Shown: piece by piece, positions 1-5,527 of the stretch | Layout of the letters: every line of letters starts with the position of its first letter | Numbering within the stretch: position 1 is the first letter of the stretch | DNA from: JAHEME01 sp034435035 | GTDB taxonomy: Bacteria > Chloroflexota > Anaerolineae > Aggregatilineales > UBA3940 | DNA length: 9,299 nt | Reading direction: 5' to 3' | Assembly (NCBI GenBank): GCA_034435035.1 | Contig: DAOTXW010000043.1 | Span: 1-9,299 of the forward strand | The notes under the pieces: model-generated | Told to the model about the DNA's origin: nothing | Database searches by the model: none | The model's input: the letters and a program-made list of their open reading frames with translations, nothing else | Program-made: the position numbers and the translations under genes

Positions 1-105
1 GGTGGGAGCCGCCGGCGGCGGGGTCGGCGGGGCGCCCGGCGTGGGCGCGGCGCAGGCCAGGGCAGCCGCCAGCAGGGCGGGCAGGATCAGCGTCGGGCGT
101 CTCAT
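1..105 (-). CDS. Probable lipoprotein, N-terminal fragment (3' end outside window)
   Basis: Reading the minus strand from the ATG at 103-105 gives 35 codons open to the window edge. The product starts MRRPTLILPALLAAALAC, which is a short positive n-region (Arg2, Arg3), a hydrophobic core and a cysteine at residue 18 preceded by Ala-Leu-Ala. This fits a type II (lipoprotein) signal peptide, although the -3 position is Ala rather than the more typical Leu. After Cys18 comes a low-complexity Ala/Pro/Thr/Gly stretch, the usual flexible tether of surface lipoproteins. The mature domain lies outside the window, so the function is unknown. The gene diverges from the TIR gene. No Shine-Dalgarno sequence precedes the ATG, and the -10 box ends only seven bases upstream, which suggests leaderless translation. 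The start and secretion signal are fairly sure; the lipoprotein call is likely but not certain. Confidence 0.6.
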   Translation of the reverse strand, partial: MRRPTLILPALLAAALACAAPTPGAPPTPPPAAPT

Positions 106-112
106 GCGACGG

Positions 113-141
113 ATTGTAAGCGGGGGCTGCCGCCGGGGCAA
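113..141 (-). promoter_or_regulatory. Sigma-70-type promoter of the lipoprotein gene
   Basis: On the minus strand there is a -35 box TTGCCC (141-136), a 17-base spacer, and a -10 box TACAAT (118-113). Both the spacing and the -10 are close to consensus. The expected start of transcription is about 106-107, essentially at the ATG (105), so the transcript would have almost no 5' leader. The same TACAAT -10 is used by both promoters in the 4029-4147 region. Confidence 0.6.
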
Positions 142-173
142 CCGTGCGCCGCGCCATCGACCGCCGCCTGCAC

Positions 174-179
174 TATAAT
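174..179 (+). promoter_or_regulatory. -10 box (TATAAT) upstream of the TIR gene
   Basis: This is a perfect TATAAT hexamer in an otherwise GC-rich stretch, 44 bases before the preferred ATG at 224. No convincing -35 box is found 16-18 bases upstream (the sequence around 150-156 is GC-only), so the promoter may need an activator or rely on the strong -10. Transcription would start near 186, leaving a leader of about 38 bases. Confidence 0.45.
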
Positions 180-213
180 AAACCGGAGCCGGGCCTGCGT
201 TATCGATCAGGAT

Positions 214-217
214 GGAG
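214..217 (+). promoter_or_regulatory. Shine-Dalgarno that selects the ATG at 224
   Basis: GGAG lies six bases before the ATG at 224. The alternative in-frame ATG at 212 has only AGG directly touching it, which is too close to work as a ribosome site. The start at 224 also makes the protein begin MQVFMCYSRKD, the standard beginning of a TIR domain. Confidence 0.5.
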
Positions 218-223
218 CGCCCA

Positions 224-1210
224 ATGCAAGTGTTTATGTGCTACAGCCGCAAAGATGAAGCCTTCGTGGCCCGCCTCGCCGCCGACCTGCGGGCGAAGGG
301 GATCGCCGTCTGGCGCGACGTGGATAACATCCCCGCCGATGTCGCCTCCAACACCTCGGGCTGGCGGGCGGCGGTCGATAAGGCCCTGCGCGAATGTACC
401 CATCTGATCATCGTGCTGTCTCCGGACTCGGCGGCCAGCCCGGAGGTCGGCTCGGAGTGGAACTACGCGCTGGGGCAGGGCCGCCCGGTGATCCCGGTGC
501 TGCACCGCGACTGCGAGATCCCCTACCGGCTGTATGCGCTGAACTACTGGGATATGCGGACGGAGTATGCGCCGGTAGTGGATCGGCTGGCAAAGGCGCT
601 GGCAGCCGGGCGGCTGGATTCGGCGGCGACCACCCGCCAGGCCGCCGGAAAGACCCTTCCGCCGGGATCGCGCCGCCGCCTGCCGTGGCTGCCCGTCGCC
701 GGGATCGCCGCCGCGCTGCTGGTGATCGGCGTGGTGATCGTCGGCCTGGTGGTGCAGGGCTGGGGCGAGCCGCCCGACGGCGGGGGCGCTCCGGGCGGCG
801 CGGACGGCGGCCAGTCGCCCGACGACCTGACCCCGCTGGTGGCGCAGGCCGTGCTGGACTTCGATGCCCAGATGCGCCGCGCGCTGGAGACCGGCGACAT
901 CACCGGCCTGAGCGCCGTGGCCCGCGGCGATGCCCTGCAGGGGCGGCTGGACGCCGTTGAGATCCTGCGGGCGGCGGGCAACTGCCACTGGGTCTACGAT
1001 CAGCGGGGCCTCGAGGTGCAGCGCGTTGTGTTCGCCGACGACCGATCGGCCGCTGTGGAGGCGACGGTGGATCGGGATGGGCGGGTGTTCTGCGACGACG
1101 GCGAGCGCCCGGAGTACGCCTTCGAGGGGCCGTATTACGCCACCTACACGGTGGAGTGGCTGGACGGGCGCTGGCTGGTCACCCAGTACAAGCCGGTGAC
1201 CCAGGAATAG
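224..1210 (+). CDS. Membrane-anchored TIR-domain protein with C-terminal extracytoplasmic NTF2/IMS-like domain
   Basis: This is a 328-residue protein. Residues 1-130 form a TIR domain of the bacterial TIR_2 type. It opens with the strand and box 1 VFMCYSRKDEAF, and contains the helix-rich WRDVDNIP region and the SPEVGSEWNYAL motif. Glu78 in that motif aligns with the catalytic glutamate of NAD+-cleaving TIR domains. A basic patch (Arg150-152) precedes one transmembrane helix at about 153-177. A Gly/Pro-rich linker (181-199) follows, then a compact alpha+beta domain (202-328) that resembles the ARC6-like IMS or NTF2-like fold in pattern: a helix with RRALETGD, later strands, and an ending VEWLDGRWLV. 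By the positive-inside rule the TIR domain is cytoplasmic and the last domain is outside. That outer domain holds exactly two cysteines, Cys254 and Cys290, which could form a disulfide. NAD hydrolysis or signalling is inferred from the family, not shown. An alternative start at 212 would add four residues. Confidence 0.85.
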   Translation: MQVFMCYSRKDEAFVARLAADLRAKGIAVWRDVDNIPADVASNTSGWRAAVDKALRECTHLIIVLSPDSAASPEVGSEWNYALGQGRPVIPVLHRDCEIPYRLYALNYWDMRTEYAPVVDRLAKALAAGRLDSAATTRQAAGKTLPPGSRRRLPWLPVAGIAAALLVIGVVIVGLVVQGWGEPPDGGGAPGGADGGQSPDDLTPLVAQAVLDFDAQMRRALETGDITGLSAVARGDALQGRLDAVEILRAAGNCHWVYDQRGLEVQRVVFADDRSAAVEATVDRDGRVFCDDGERPEYAFEGPYYATYTVEWLDGRWLVTQYKPVTQE

Positions 1211-1215
1211 CCCGG

Positions 1216-1234
1216 CGCGGGGAGCCGTCCCGCG
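1216..1234 (+). terminator. Short GC hairpin after the TIR gene, possible terminator
   Basis: CGCGGG (1216-1221) pairs with CCCGCG (1229-1234), with one further G-U pair and a five-base loop, starting five bases after the TIR stop codon. There is no T-tract. A second, looser inverted repeat (GCGCGGC 1238-1244 with GCCGCGC 1259-1265) follows. On the other side of this convergent gap, GCCGG (1332-1336) and CCGGC (1346-1350) could form a weak hairpin at the end of the minus-strand operon. No gene is seen in 1211-1349. Confidence 0.35.
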
Positions 1235-1349
1235 GCGGCGCGGCATCTTCGCCTGAGGGCCGCGCGATCCCACCCATCCGGGCCTCGCGAGCGTTCGATG
1301 CTGAAGGCGGCTGTGGACCCCGGGGCTGAGCGCCGGATTCCGCCCCCGG

Positions 1350-1877
1350 CTACCCCTCCCCGCGCATCCGCAGGCGGCGGCCCGGCACCCCCGCCACCAC
1401 GCTGTACGGCTCCGTGTCGGCGGTGATGACCGCCCCCGCCCCCACCTGCGTCCCGCGCCTGATCGTCACCCCCGGCAGGATCACCGTCCCGATCCCGATG
1501 TCGCAGCCGTCCTCGATCACCACCTCGCCGAAGGTCAGCGCCGTGTGCATGATCGGCACGCTCAGGTCATCGCCGGTGTGCGTCGAGGTCAGGATGTACA
1601 CCCCCGGCCCGATGCCGACATCCCGCCCGATGCGGATGCCCCCCGCGCTGTGCAGGAAGCACATCTGCCCGATCCAGCTGCCCGCCCCGATGATCATCCG
1701 GTTGCGGTAATAGCCCTTCAGGATGGTGTAGTGCCCCACATAGACGTGGTCGCCGATCTCGATGTGCTCCGGGTGGAACACCAGCACGCCGGGCTCGATC
1801 ACCACGCCCTGCCCCAGCCGGGCGAACTGGTCGGGCGTGAACTGGCCGCTTCCGTGGCTGGCGGGCGGGCGGCTCAT
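1350..1877 (-). CDS. Left-handed beta-helix sugar acetyltransferase (WbbJ/MAT-like)
   Basis: This is a 175-residue acyltransferase built from hexapeptide repeats. The repeats run from about residue 22 to 155, for example IEIGDHVYVG, IRIGRDVGIG, VVIEDGCDIGIG and VTIRRGTQVGAG. The C-terminal signature PYSVVAGVPGRRLR (157-170) is typical of maltose/galactoside/nucleotide-sugar O- or N-acetyltransferases using acetyl-CoA. Histidines at 76, 100 and 111 are candidates for the general base. The length is normal for the family. The gene is last in a three-gene operon, and its ATG overlaps the TGA of the aminotransferase (ATGA), indicating translational coupling. That context makes N-acetylation of the amino group installed by the aminotransferase the likeliest job (compare PglD and LegD-type steps). 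O-acetylation of a glycan or sugar nucleotide is the main alternative. The exact substrate cannot be read from the sequence. Confidence 0.88.
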   Translation of the reverse strand: MSRPPASHGSGQFTPDQFARLGQGVVIEPGVLVFHPEHIEIGDHVYVGHYTILKGYYRNRMIIGAGSWIGQMCFLHSAGGIRIGRDVGIGPGVYILTSTHTGDDLSVPIMHTALTFGEVVIEDGCDIGIGTVILPGVTIRRGTQVGAGAVITADTEPYSVVAGVPGRRLRMRGEG

Positions 1878-3010
1878 CGGCGGCCCCCCGGCTGGTCGGC
1901 CAGCGCCGATCGCAGCGCCGCCGCGATCCGGTCCAGGTGCTCGTCGGTCATGCGGGTGAACAGCGGCAGGGTCAGCGTCTGGCGGTAGGCCCGCGCTGAG
2001 CGCGGTCGGTCGCCCTCCCGGCAGCCCAGCAGCCGCTGATAGACCGGCTGCGCGTGCAGCGCATAGGTGCCCAGCGTCGTCTCGATGCCCGCCGTGCGCA
2101 GGGCGGCGATCACGCCGTCGCGGTCGATGCCGTCATCCAGCAGCGCCACGTAGGACTGGAAGATGTGCCCGCCCCAGGCCGGCTCGCGGGGCGGCGTCAG
2201 CCCCGGAAGGTCTGCCAGCCGCGCCGTCAGCGCCGCGGCCAGCCGCCGCTTGTCCGCGATCAGCCGGTCGAGCTTGCGCATCTGCGCCACGCCCACCGCC
2301 CCCTGGATGTCGCTGAGCCGGTAGTTGAACCCGGCGGCCTCAAAGGTGAAGCGGCCCTCGCGGCGCACCCCGCCGTGGCTGCGCAGCAGCGCGATGCGCT
2401 CCGCCAGCGCGTCGTCGTCGGTGGTGATCATCCCGCCCTCGCCGGTGGTGATCACCTTGCGGGGGTGGAAGCTGAAGCAGCCCAGCGCGCCCAGGCTGCC
2501 GCACTGCCGCCCGTAGTAGGTCGTGCCGATGGCGCAGGCGGCGTCCTCGATCACCGCCAGCCCGTGCCGGGCCGCCAGCGCGTTGATCGGGTCCATATCC
2601 GCCGCCAGCCCGAAGGTGTGCACCACCATGATCGCCCGGCTGCGCGGCGTGATCCGGGCGGCCAGATCGGCCAGATCGGCGGTGTAGGTATCCAGATCGA
2701 TGTCCACCAGCACGGGCGTCGCGCCCTGCTGGATCACCACATTGGCGGTGGCCGGGAAGGTGAAATCCGGCACCAGCACCTCGTCGCCGGGGCCGATGCC
2801 CAGCGCCACCAGCGACAGGTGCAGCGCCGTGGTGGCCGACGACATGGCGAAGGCGTGTTTGACGCCCACGTAATCGGCGACCTGCCGCTCGAACTCGGCC
2901 ACCTTCGGCCCCTGAGTCAGGTAGCCGGAGGCCAGCACGGCCCGTATCTCGTCGATCTCATCCTCATCCGTTTCCGGCAGGGCCAGACGGATCAGTTCAG
3001 GCTGGGTCAT
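1874..3010 (-). CDS. DegT/DnrJ/EryC1/StrS-family PLP-dependent sugar aminotransferase
   Basis: This 378-residue protein belongs to the fold type I PLP aminotransferases that convert a keto group on an NDP-sugar into an amine, usually with glutamate as donor. The family motifs are all present: SGYLTQGPKVAEFE (28-41), the SSATTALHL PLP-phosphate-binding region (57-65), PDFTFPATAN (81-90), EDAAC with Asp156 facing the PLP ring nitrogen, and CFSFHPRKVITTGEGGM (178-194) in which Lys185 is the Schiff-base lysine. The conserved RLSDIQGAVGVAQ segment follows. The length is typical of the family. A strong GGAGGAAG ribosome site lies six bases before the ATG. The gene overlaps the upstream dehydratase gene by 14 bases and the downstream acetyltransferase gene by 4, so the three enzymes are translated as a set. 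Whether it aminates C3 or C4 cannot be decided from the sequence. Confidence 0.95.
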   Translation of the reverse strand: MTQPELIRLALPETDEDEIDEIRAVLASGYLTQGPKVAEFERQVADYVGVKHAFAMSSATTALHLSLVALGIGPGDEVLVPDFTFPATANVVIQQGATPVLVDIDLDTYTADLADLAARITPRSRAIMVVHTFGLAADMDPINALAARHGLAVIEDAACAIGTTYYGRQCGSLGALGCFSFHPRKVITTGEGGMITTDDDALAERIALLRSHGGVRREGRFTFEAAGFNYRLSDIQGAVGVAQMRKLDRLIADKRRLAAALTARLADLPGLTPPREPAWGGHIFQSYVALLDDGIDRDGVIAALRTAGIETTLGTYALHAQPVYQRLLGCREGDRPRSARAYRQTLTLPLFTRMTDEHLDRIAAALRSALADQPGGRR

Positions 3011-3986
3011 GCGCTTCCTCCGCTGCGGCGCGTCCGCGGTACCAGGCCGCGGTTTCGGCCAGGCCCTCGGCCAGCGAAACCGCCGGCTCGAAGCCGATCA
3101 GCCGCCGGGCCAGCTCGATCCCGCCGCTGTGCCGGCGCACGTCCGCCGGGCGCGGGGCCTGGTGCACGATGCCCGCCTGGCTGCCCAGCGTCTCCAGGAT
3201 GCCGCGCACCAGCGTATTGATGGTCATCTCGTGCCCGGTGGCGATGTTGATCACGCGCCCGCGGGTGGCTGGCTCGCAGTAGATGCGGACGGCGGCCTCG
3301 GCGGTGTCGCGCACAAAGATGAAATCGCGGGTCTGCTCGCCGTCCCCGTAGATGATGGCCGGCTCGCCGCGCAGCGCCCGCCGCATGACGATCGGGATCA
3401 CCCCCGCGTAGGTCTGGTCGTTCTGGCGCGGGCCGTAGTTGTTGAACGGCCGCACGATGGCGGCATCGATGCCGAACGTCTCGCGGTAGGACAGCACCAG
3501 ATGATCCCCGGCGGCCTTGCTGGCGGCGTAGGGCGTGGTGGGCGTCAGCGGATGACGCTCGTCCATCGGCACGTACTGGGCCGATCCGTAAACCTCGGAC
3601 GAGGAGAAATGGATCAGGGTCTCGTAGCATCCCTCGCGCAGCAGTTCGGCGGCCACCGCCGCGATGCGCACGTTGACGTCGATCGTCCAGTAGGGCTGTT
3701 CCAGCGAGGTCGGCAGCGGGATGACCGCCAGATTGAACAGCACCTGCACGGCCTCATCGGCGACGAGGCGCCGCATGGCCGCGTAGTCGGCGGCGTCCTG
3801 ACGGTAGAAGCGGAGCGCCGGGCAGATCCGGCGGGCCTCCTCCAGGTTGGCTTCCTGGCCCAGAAACAGGTTATCGACGACGATCAGGCCGGCAGGTTCC
3901 TCGCGGGCGATGCGGTCGACCAGATGGCTGCCGATGAAGCCGGCGCCGCCGGTGACCAGCACCCGTTTCCCTTTCAGTTCGGGCAT
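2997..3986 (-). CDS. NAD-dependent NDP-sugar epimerase/4,6-dehydratase (extended SDR)
   Basis: This is a 329-residue extended short-chain dehydrogenase. The Rossmann motif VTGGAGFIG (11-19) binds NAD. The SSSEVYG motif (128-134) carries the catalytic Ser, and YAASK (153-157) carries the catalytic Tyr153 and Lys157. RPFNNYGPRQ (179-188) and GDGEQTRDFIFVRDT (214-228) are the usual substrate-domain motifs. Glu131 directly after the serine run is the residue used in dehydration by RmlB- and LegB-type enzymes, and it is absent from plain GalE-type 4-epimerases. UDP-glucuronate decarboxylases also carry it. With the aminotransferase and acetyltransferase that follow, a 4,6-dehydratase making a 4-keto-6-deoxy sugar is favoured by context. 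The reading frame stays open upstream to 4277, but the ATG at 3986 is chosen because it has a GAGAGG ribosome site, begins MPELKGKRVLVTGG as the family does, and lies downstream of the -10 box at 4029-4034. Confidence 0.93.
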   Translation of the reverse strand: MPELKGKRVLVTGGAGFIGSHLVDRIAREEPAGLIVVDNLFLGQEANLEEARRICPALRFYRQDAADYAAMRRLVADEAVQVLFNLAVIPLPTSLEQPYWTIDVNVRIAAVAAELLREGCYETLIHFSSSEVYGSAQYVPMDERHPLTPTTPYAASKAAGDHLVLSYRETFGIDAAIVRPFNNYGPRQNDQTYAGVIPIVMRRALRGEPAIIYGDGEQTRDFIFVRDTAEAAVRIYCEPATRGRVINIATGHEMTINTLVRGILETLGSQAGIVHQAPRPADVRRHSGGIELARRLIGFEPAVSLAEGLAETAAWYRGRAAAEEAHDPA

Positions 3987-4028
3987 GGCGCCTCTCGCGG
4001 TGGTTGGATGGCGGGCTTGCAGCCCCCT

Positions 4029-4057
4029 ATTGTACGGGATTCCGCCGCCGGGGCCAG
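4029..4057 (-). promoter_or_regulatory. Promoter of the sugar operon (dehydratase-aminotransferase-acetyltransferase)
   Basis: On the minus strand there is a -35 box CTGGCC (4057-4052), a 17-base spacer and a -10 box TACAAT (4034-4029). Transcription would begin near 4022, giving a leader of about 36 bases before the ATG at 3986. The -35 matches the TTGACA consensus at only three positions, but the same hexamer occurs at the equivalent place in the divergent promoter, which supports its use. Confidence 0.6.
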
Positions 4058-4117
4058 TCCGGGGCGAGGGGCGCACGCCGCGCCCGCCGGCTTCGGAAAG
4101 GCGCGTCTGCCTTCCCA

Positions 4118-4147
4118 CTGGCCTCCCGCGGCGATTCCCCGTACAAT
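4118..4147 (+). promoter_or_regulatory. Promoter of the beta-helix protein / reductase operon
   Basis: A -35 box CTGGCC (4118-4123), an 18-base spacer and a -10 box TACAAT (4142-4147) lie on the plus strand. Transcription would begin near 4154, leaving a leader of about 53 bases to the ATG at 4207. The sequence around the -10 (CCCGTACAATA) is identical to that of the divergent sugar-operon promoter. Confidence 0.6.
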
Positions 4148-4192
4148 AAGGCTCGCCGGGGCCGCAGCCCCGCCCGCACCCGCACCCGAAAC

Positions 4193-4198
4193 AGGTGA
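4193..4198 (+). promoter_or_regulatory. Shine-Dalgarno that selects the ATG at 4207
   Basis: AGGTGA, a direct match to the anti-Shine-Dalgarno complement, stands eight bases before the ATG at 4207. The in-frame GTG at 4195 lies inside this site and has no ribosome site of its own, so the shorter protein starting MRKVII is preferred. Confidence 0.55.
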
Positions 4199-4206
4199 GC
4201 ACCGTC

Positions 4207-5484
4207 ATGCGTAAGGTCATCATCCGCAAACCGCGCCCCATCCCGCCCTTCAATGAGCCAGCCAGCCGGCTGCGCATCCTGAATAAGACTCTGGCCGAGT
4301 GGCAGCGCGATCAGCTGGCCCCCTATTGCAGCCAGGAGATCACGGTCGATCAGTTCCAGCAGGCCCCCCGCGATCAGGTGGAAACGCTGGTGGTGGGCGA
4401 GAATCTGTGGTTCGACGAGCCCTTCATCAAAGCCTTCATGGACGAATCGCGGCGGCGCAAGACGGCCACGCGGGCGGTCTTCCGCAGCAGCGATCCCGCC
4501 TTCCTTCAGCAGGGACTGAAGGCCCTCACCCGCTCCTACGAGCGCTATAACGACCTGTACGCGATGGAATTATGGTACTTCCCCGGCGGCATCACCGACC
4601 AGACCGAGGCGGTGATCCTCTCCAGCGACGCCCGCGAGGTGGGCTACCATCATATTCCCAGCTACATGGGCGGCGAGGACGCCGATCTGGTGTGGTGGCT
4701 GCCGCAGCGCGCGGTCTGCCCGATCGATTCGTGGGTGCATGTCTTTTTCGCCGGGATCGTGTTCGGCATCTTCTCGCAGGCCAGCCGGTTCGAAACCCGC
4801 AGCGCCAGCGACGCCATGTTCCGGCTGGGCGCGACGGCCCGCGCTCTGGTGGAGCGCAAACAATTGCTGGCGTCGTCCTCTTATGTCCGGGTGGGCAAGA
4901 ACTGCTCCATCGACGAGGGGACGGTGTTTCAGGGGCCGGTCACCATCGGGGATAACGTCACCATCGGCCCCGGCTGCGTGCTGACCCAGTGCATCATCGG
5001 GAACAACGTCACGCTGACGCACAGCAACCACTTCCATATGTGCGTCATCAGCGATGACTGCTTCTTCCCGTTCGGCGCGGGGGCCTCGTTCACCCTGTTC
5101 ATGGAAGGATCGTCCTCGGCCTACGGCGCGGCCATCGAGATGAGCGTGATCGGGCGGCACAGCTACATCGGGTCGGGCACTCTGATCACCGACTTCAAGC
5201 TGCTGCCGCTGCCGATGCGCGTGGCCGACGGCCACCACCTGGTCGAGATCGACATGCCGGTGCTGGGGGCGGGGATCGGGCACAACTGCCGGATCGGCTC
5301 CGGCCTGCTGATCTACCCGGCCCGCACCATCGAGTCCGATGTGGTGCTGTTCGCCTCGCCCACCCGGCGGGTGATCATGAAGAATATCAGCTACGAGGAG
5401 AGCGATCACCACGCCATGCCGTCGGCGCACCTGCACCCGCGCCGCTATCCGCGTCAGGATGAACTGGGCGGGGATGGCTGGTAG
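4207..5484 (+). CDS. Uncharacterised two-part protein with left-handed beta-helix (GlmU-like) C-terminal half
   Basis: This is a 425-residue protein that I do not recognise as a named enzyme. The C-terminal half (about 226-390) is a left-handed beta-helix with hexapeptides such as YVRVGKNCSIDEG, VTIGDNVTIGPG, IIGNNVTL and, after an insertion at about 286-310, IEMSVIGRHSYIGSGTLI and IGHNCRIGSGLLI. The arrangement recalls the acyltransferase half of GlmU-like proteins. The N-terminal half (1-220) has alternating strands and helices (VVGENLWFDEPFIKAF at 62-77) where a nucleotidyltransferase domain would sit, but lacks the glycine-rich GxGTRM signature, so it is either degenerate or a different fold. 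A hydrophobic, aromatic stretch (176-190) might touch membrane. Two His/Cys-rich clusters (272-285 and 401-410) are unusual. The gene leads a probable operon with the acyl-ACP-reductase-like gene 43 bases downstream. Acyl transfer is a guess from the fold. Confidence 0.75.
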   Translation: MRKVIIRKPRPIPPFNEPASRLRILNKTLAEWQRDQLAPYCSQEITVDQFQQAPRDQVETLVVGENLWFDEPFIKAFMDESRRRKTATRAVFRSSDPAFLQQGLKALTRSYERYNDLYAMELWYFPGGITDQTEAVILSSDAREVGYHHIPSYMGGEDADLVWWLPQRAVCPIDSWVHVFFAGIVFGIFSQASRFETRSASDAMFRLGATARALVERKQLLASSSYVRVGKNCSIDEGTVFQGPVTIGDNVTIGPGCVLTQCIIGNNVTLTHSNHFHMCVISDDCFFPFGAGASFTLFMEGSSSAYGAAIEMSVIGRHSYIGSGTLITDFKLLPLPMRVADGHHLVEIDMPVLGAGIGHNCRIGSGLLIYPARTIESDVVLFASPTRRVIMKNISYEESDHHAMPSAHLHPRRYPRQDELGGDGW

Positions 5485-5527
5485 CCGCCGTCCCCGCGCC
5501 CCCCGGAACCGAAGCGACCGAGCGCCT

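Larger units (their letters stand above)
4028..4148. repeat. Interrupted inverted repeat carrying two mirror-image promoters
   Basis: TATTGTACGGG at 4028-4038 is the exact reverse complement of CCCGTACAATA at 4138-4148, and GGCCAGT at 4052-4058 is the exact reverse complement of ACTGGCC at 4117-4123. The two arms match at these 18 positions, with 13 and 14 less conserved bases in between, and face away from each other across a centre of about 58 bases (4059-4116). Each arm is a promoter, so the repeat works as a bidirectional control region. No gene is seen in 3987-4206. Confidence 0.7.

Noticed and set aside
224..1210. TIR gene as part of a Thoeris or CBASS-type defence locus
   Set aside because: No ThsA-like, cyclase, STING or other defence partner is in the window, and the neighbours are a lipoprotein gene and a sugar operon.
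200..1273. Long minus-strand open frame opposite the TIR gene
   Set aside because: It is an Arg/His/Pro/Gly-rich antisense shadow with no family motifs, whereas the plus strand encodes a clear TIR domain.
1316..1325. CCCCGGGG palindrome in the convergent gap
   Set aside because: A short all-GC palindrome is expected by chance at this composition and has no loop or T-tract.
3987..4277. N-terminal extension of the dehydratase gene back to 4277
   Set aside because: It would run through the divergent promoters and into the opposite gene, and gives a Gly/Arg-rich leader with no motif. The ATG at 3986 has a ribosome site and the family's normal start.
5459..5527. Earlier ATG for the reductase gene
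   Set aside because: It overlaps the end of the upstream gene and adds an Arg/Pro-rich leader not found in the family; MTDQPTFAFI at 5528 matches the expected N-terminus.
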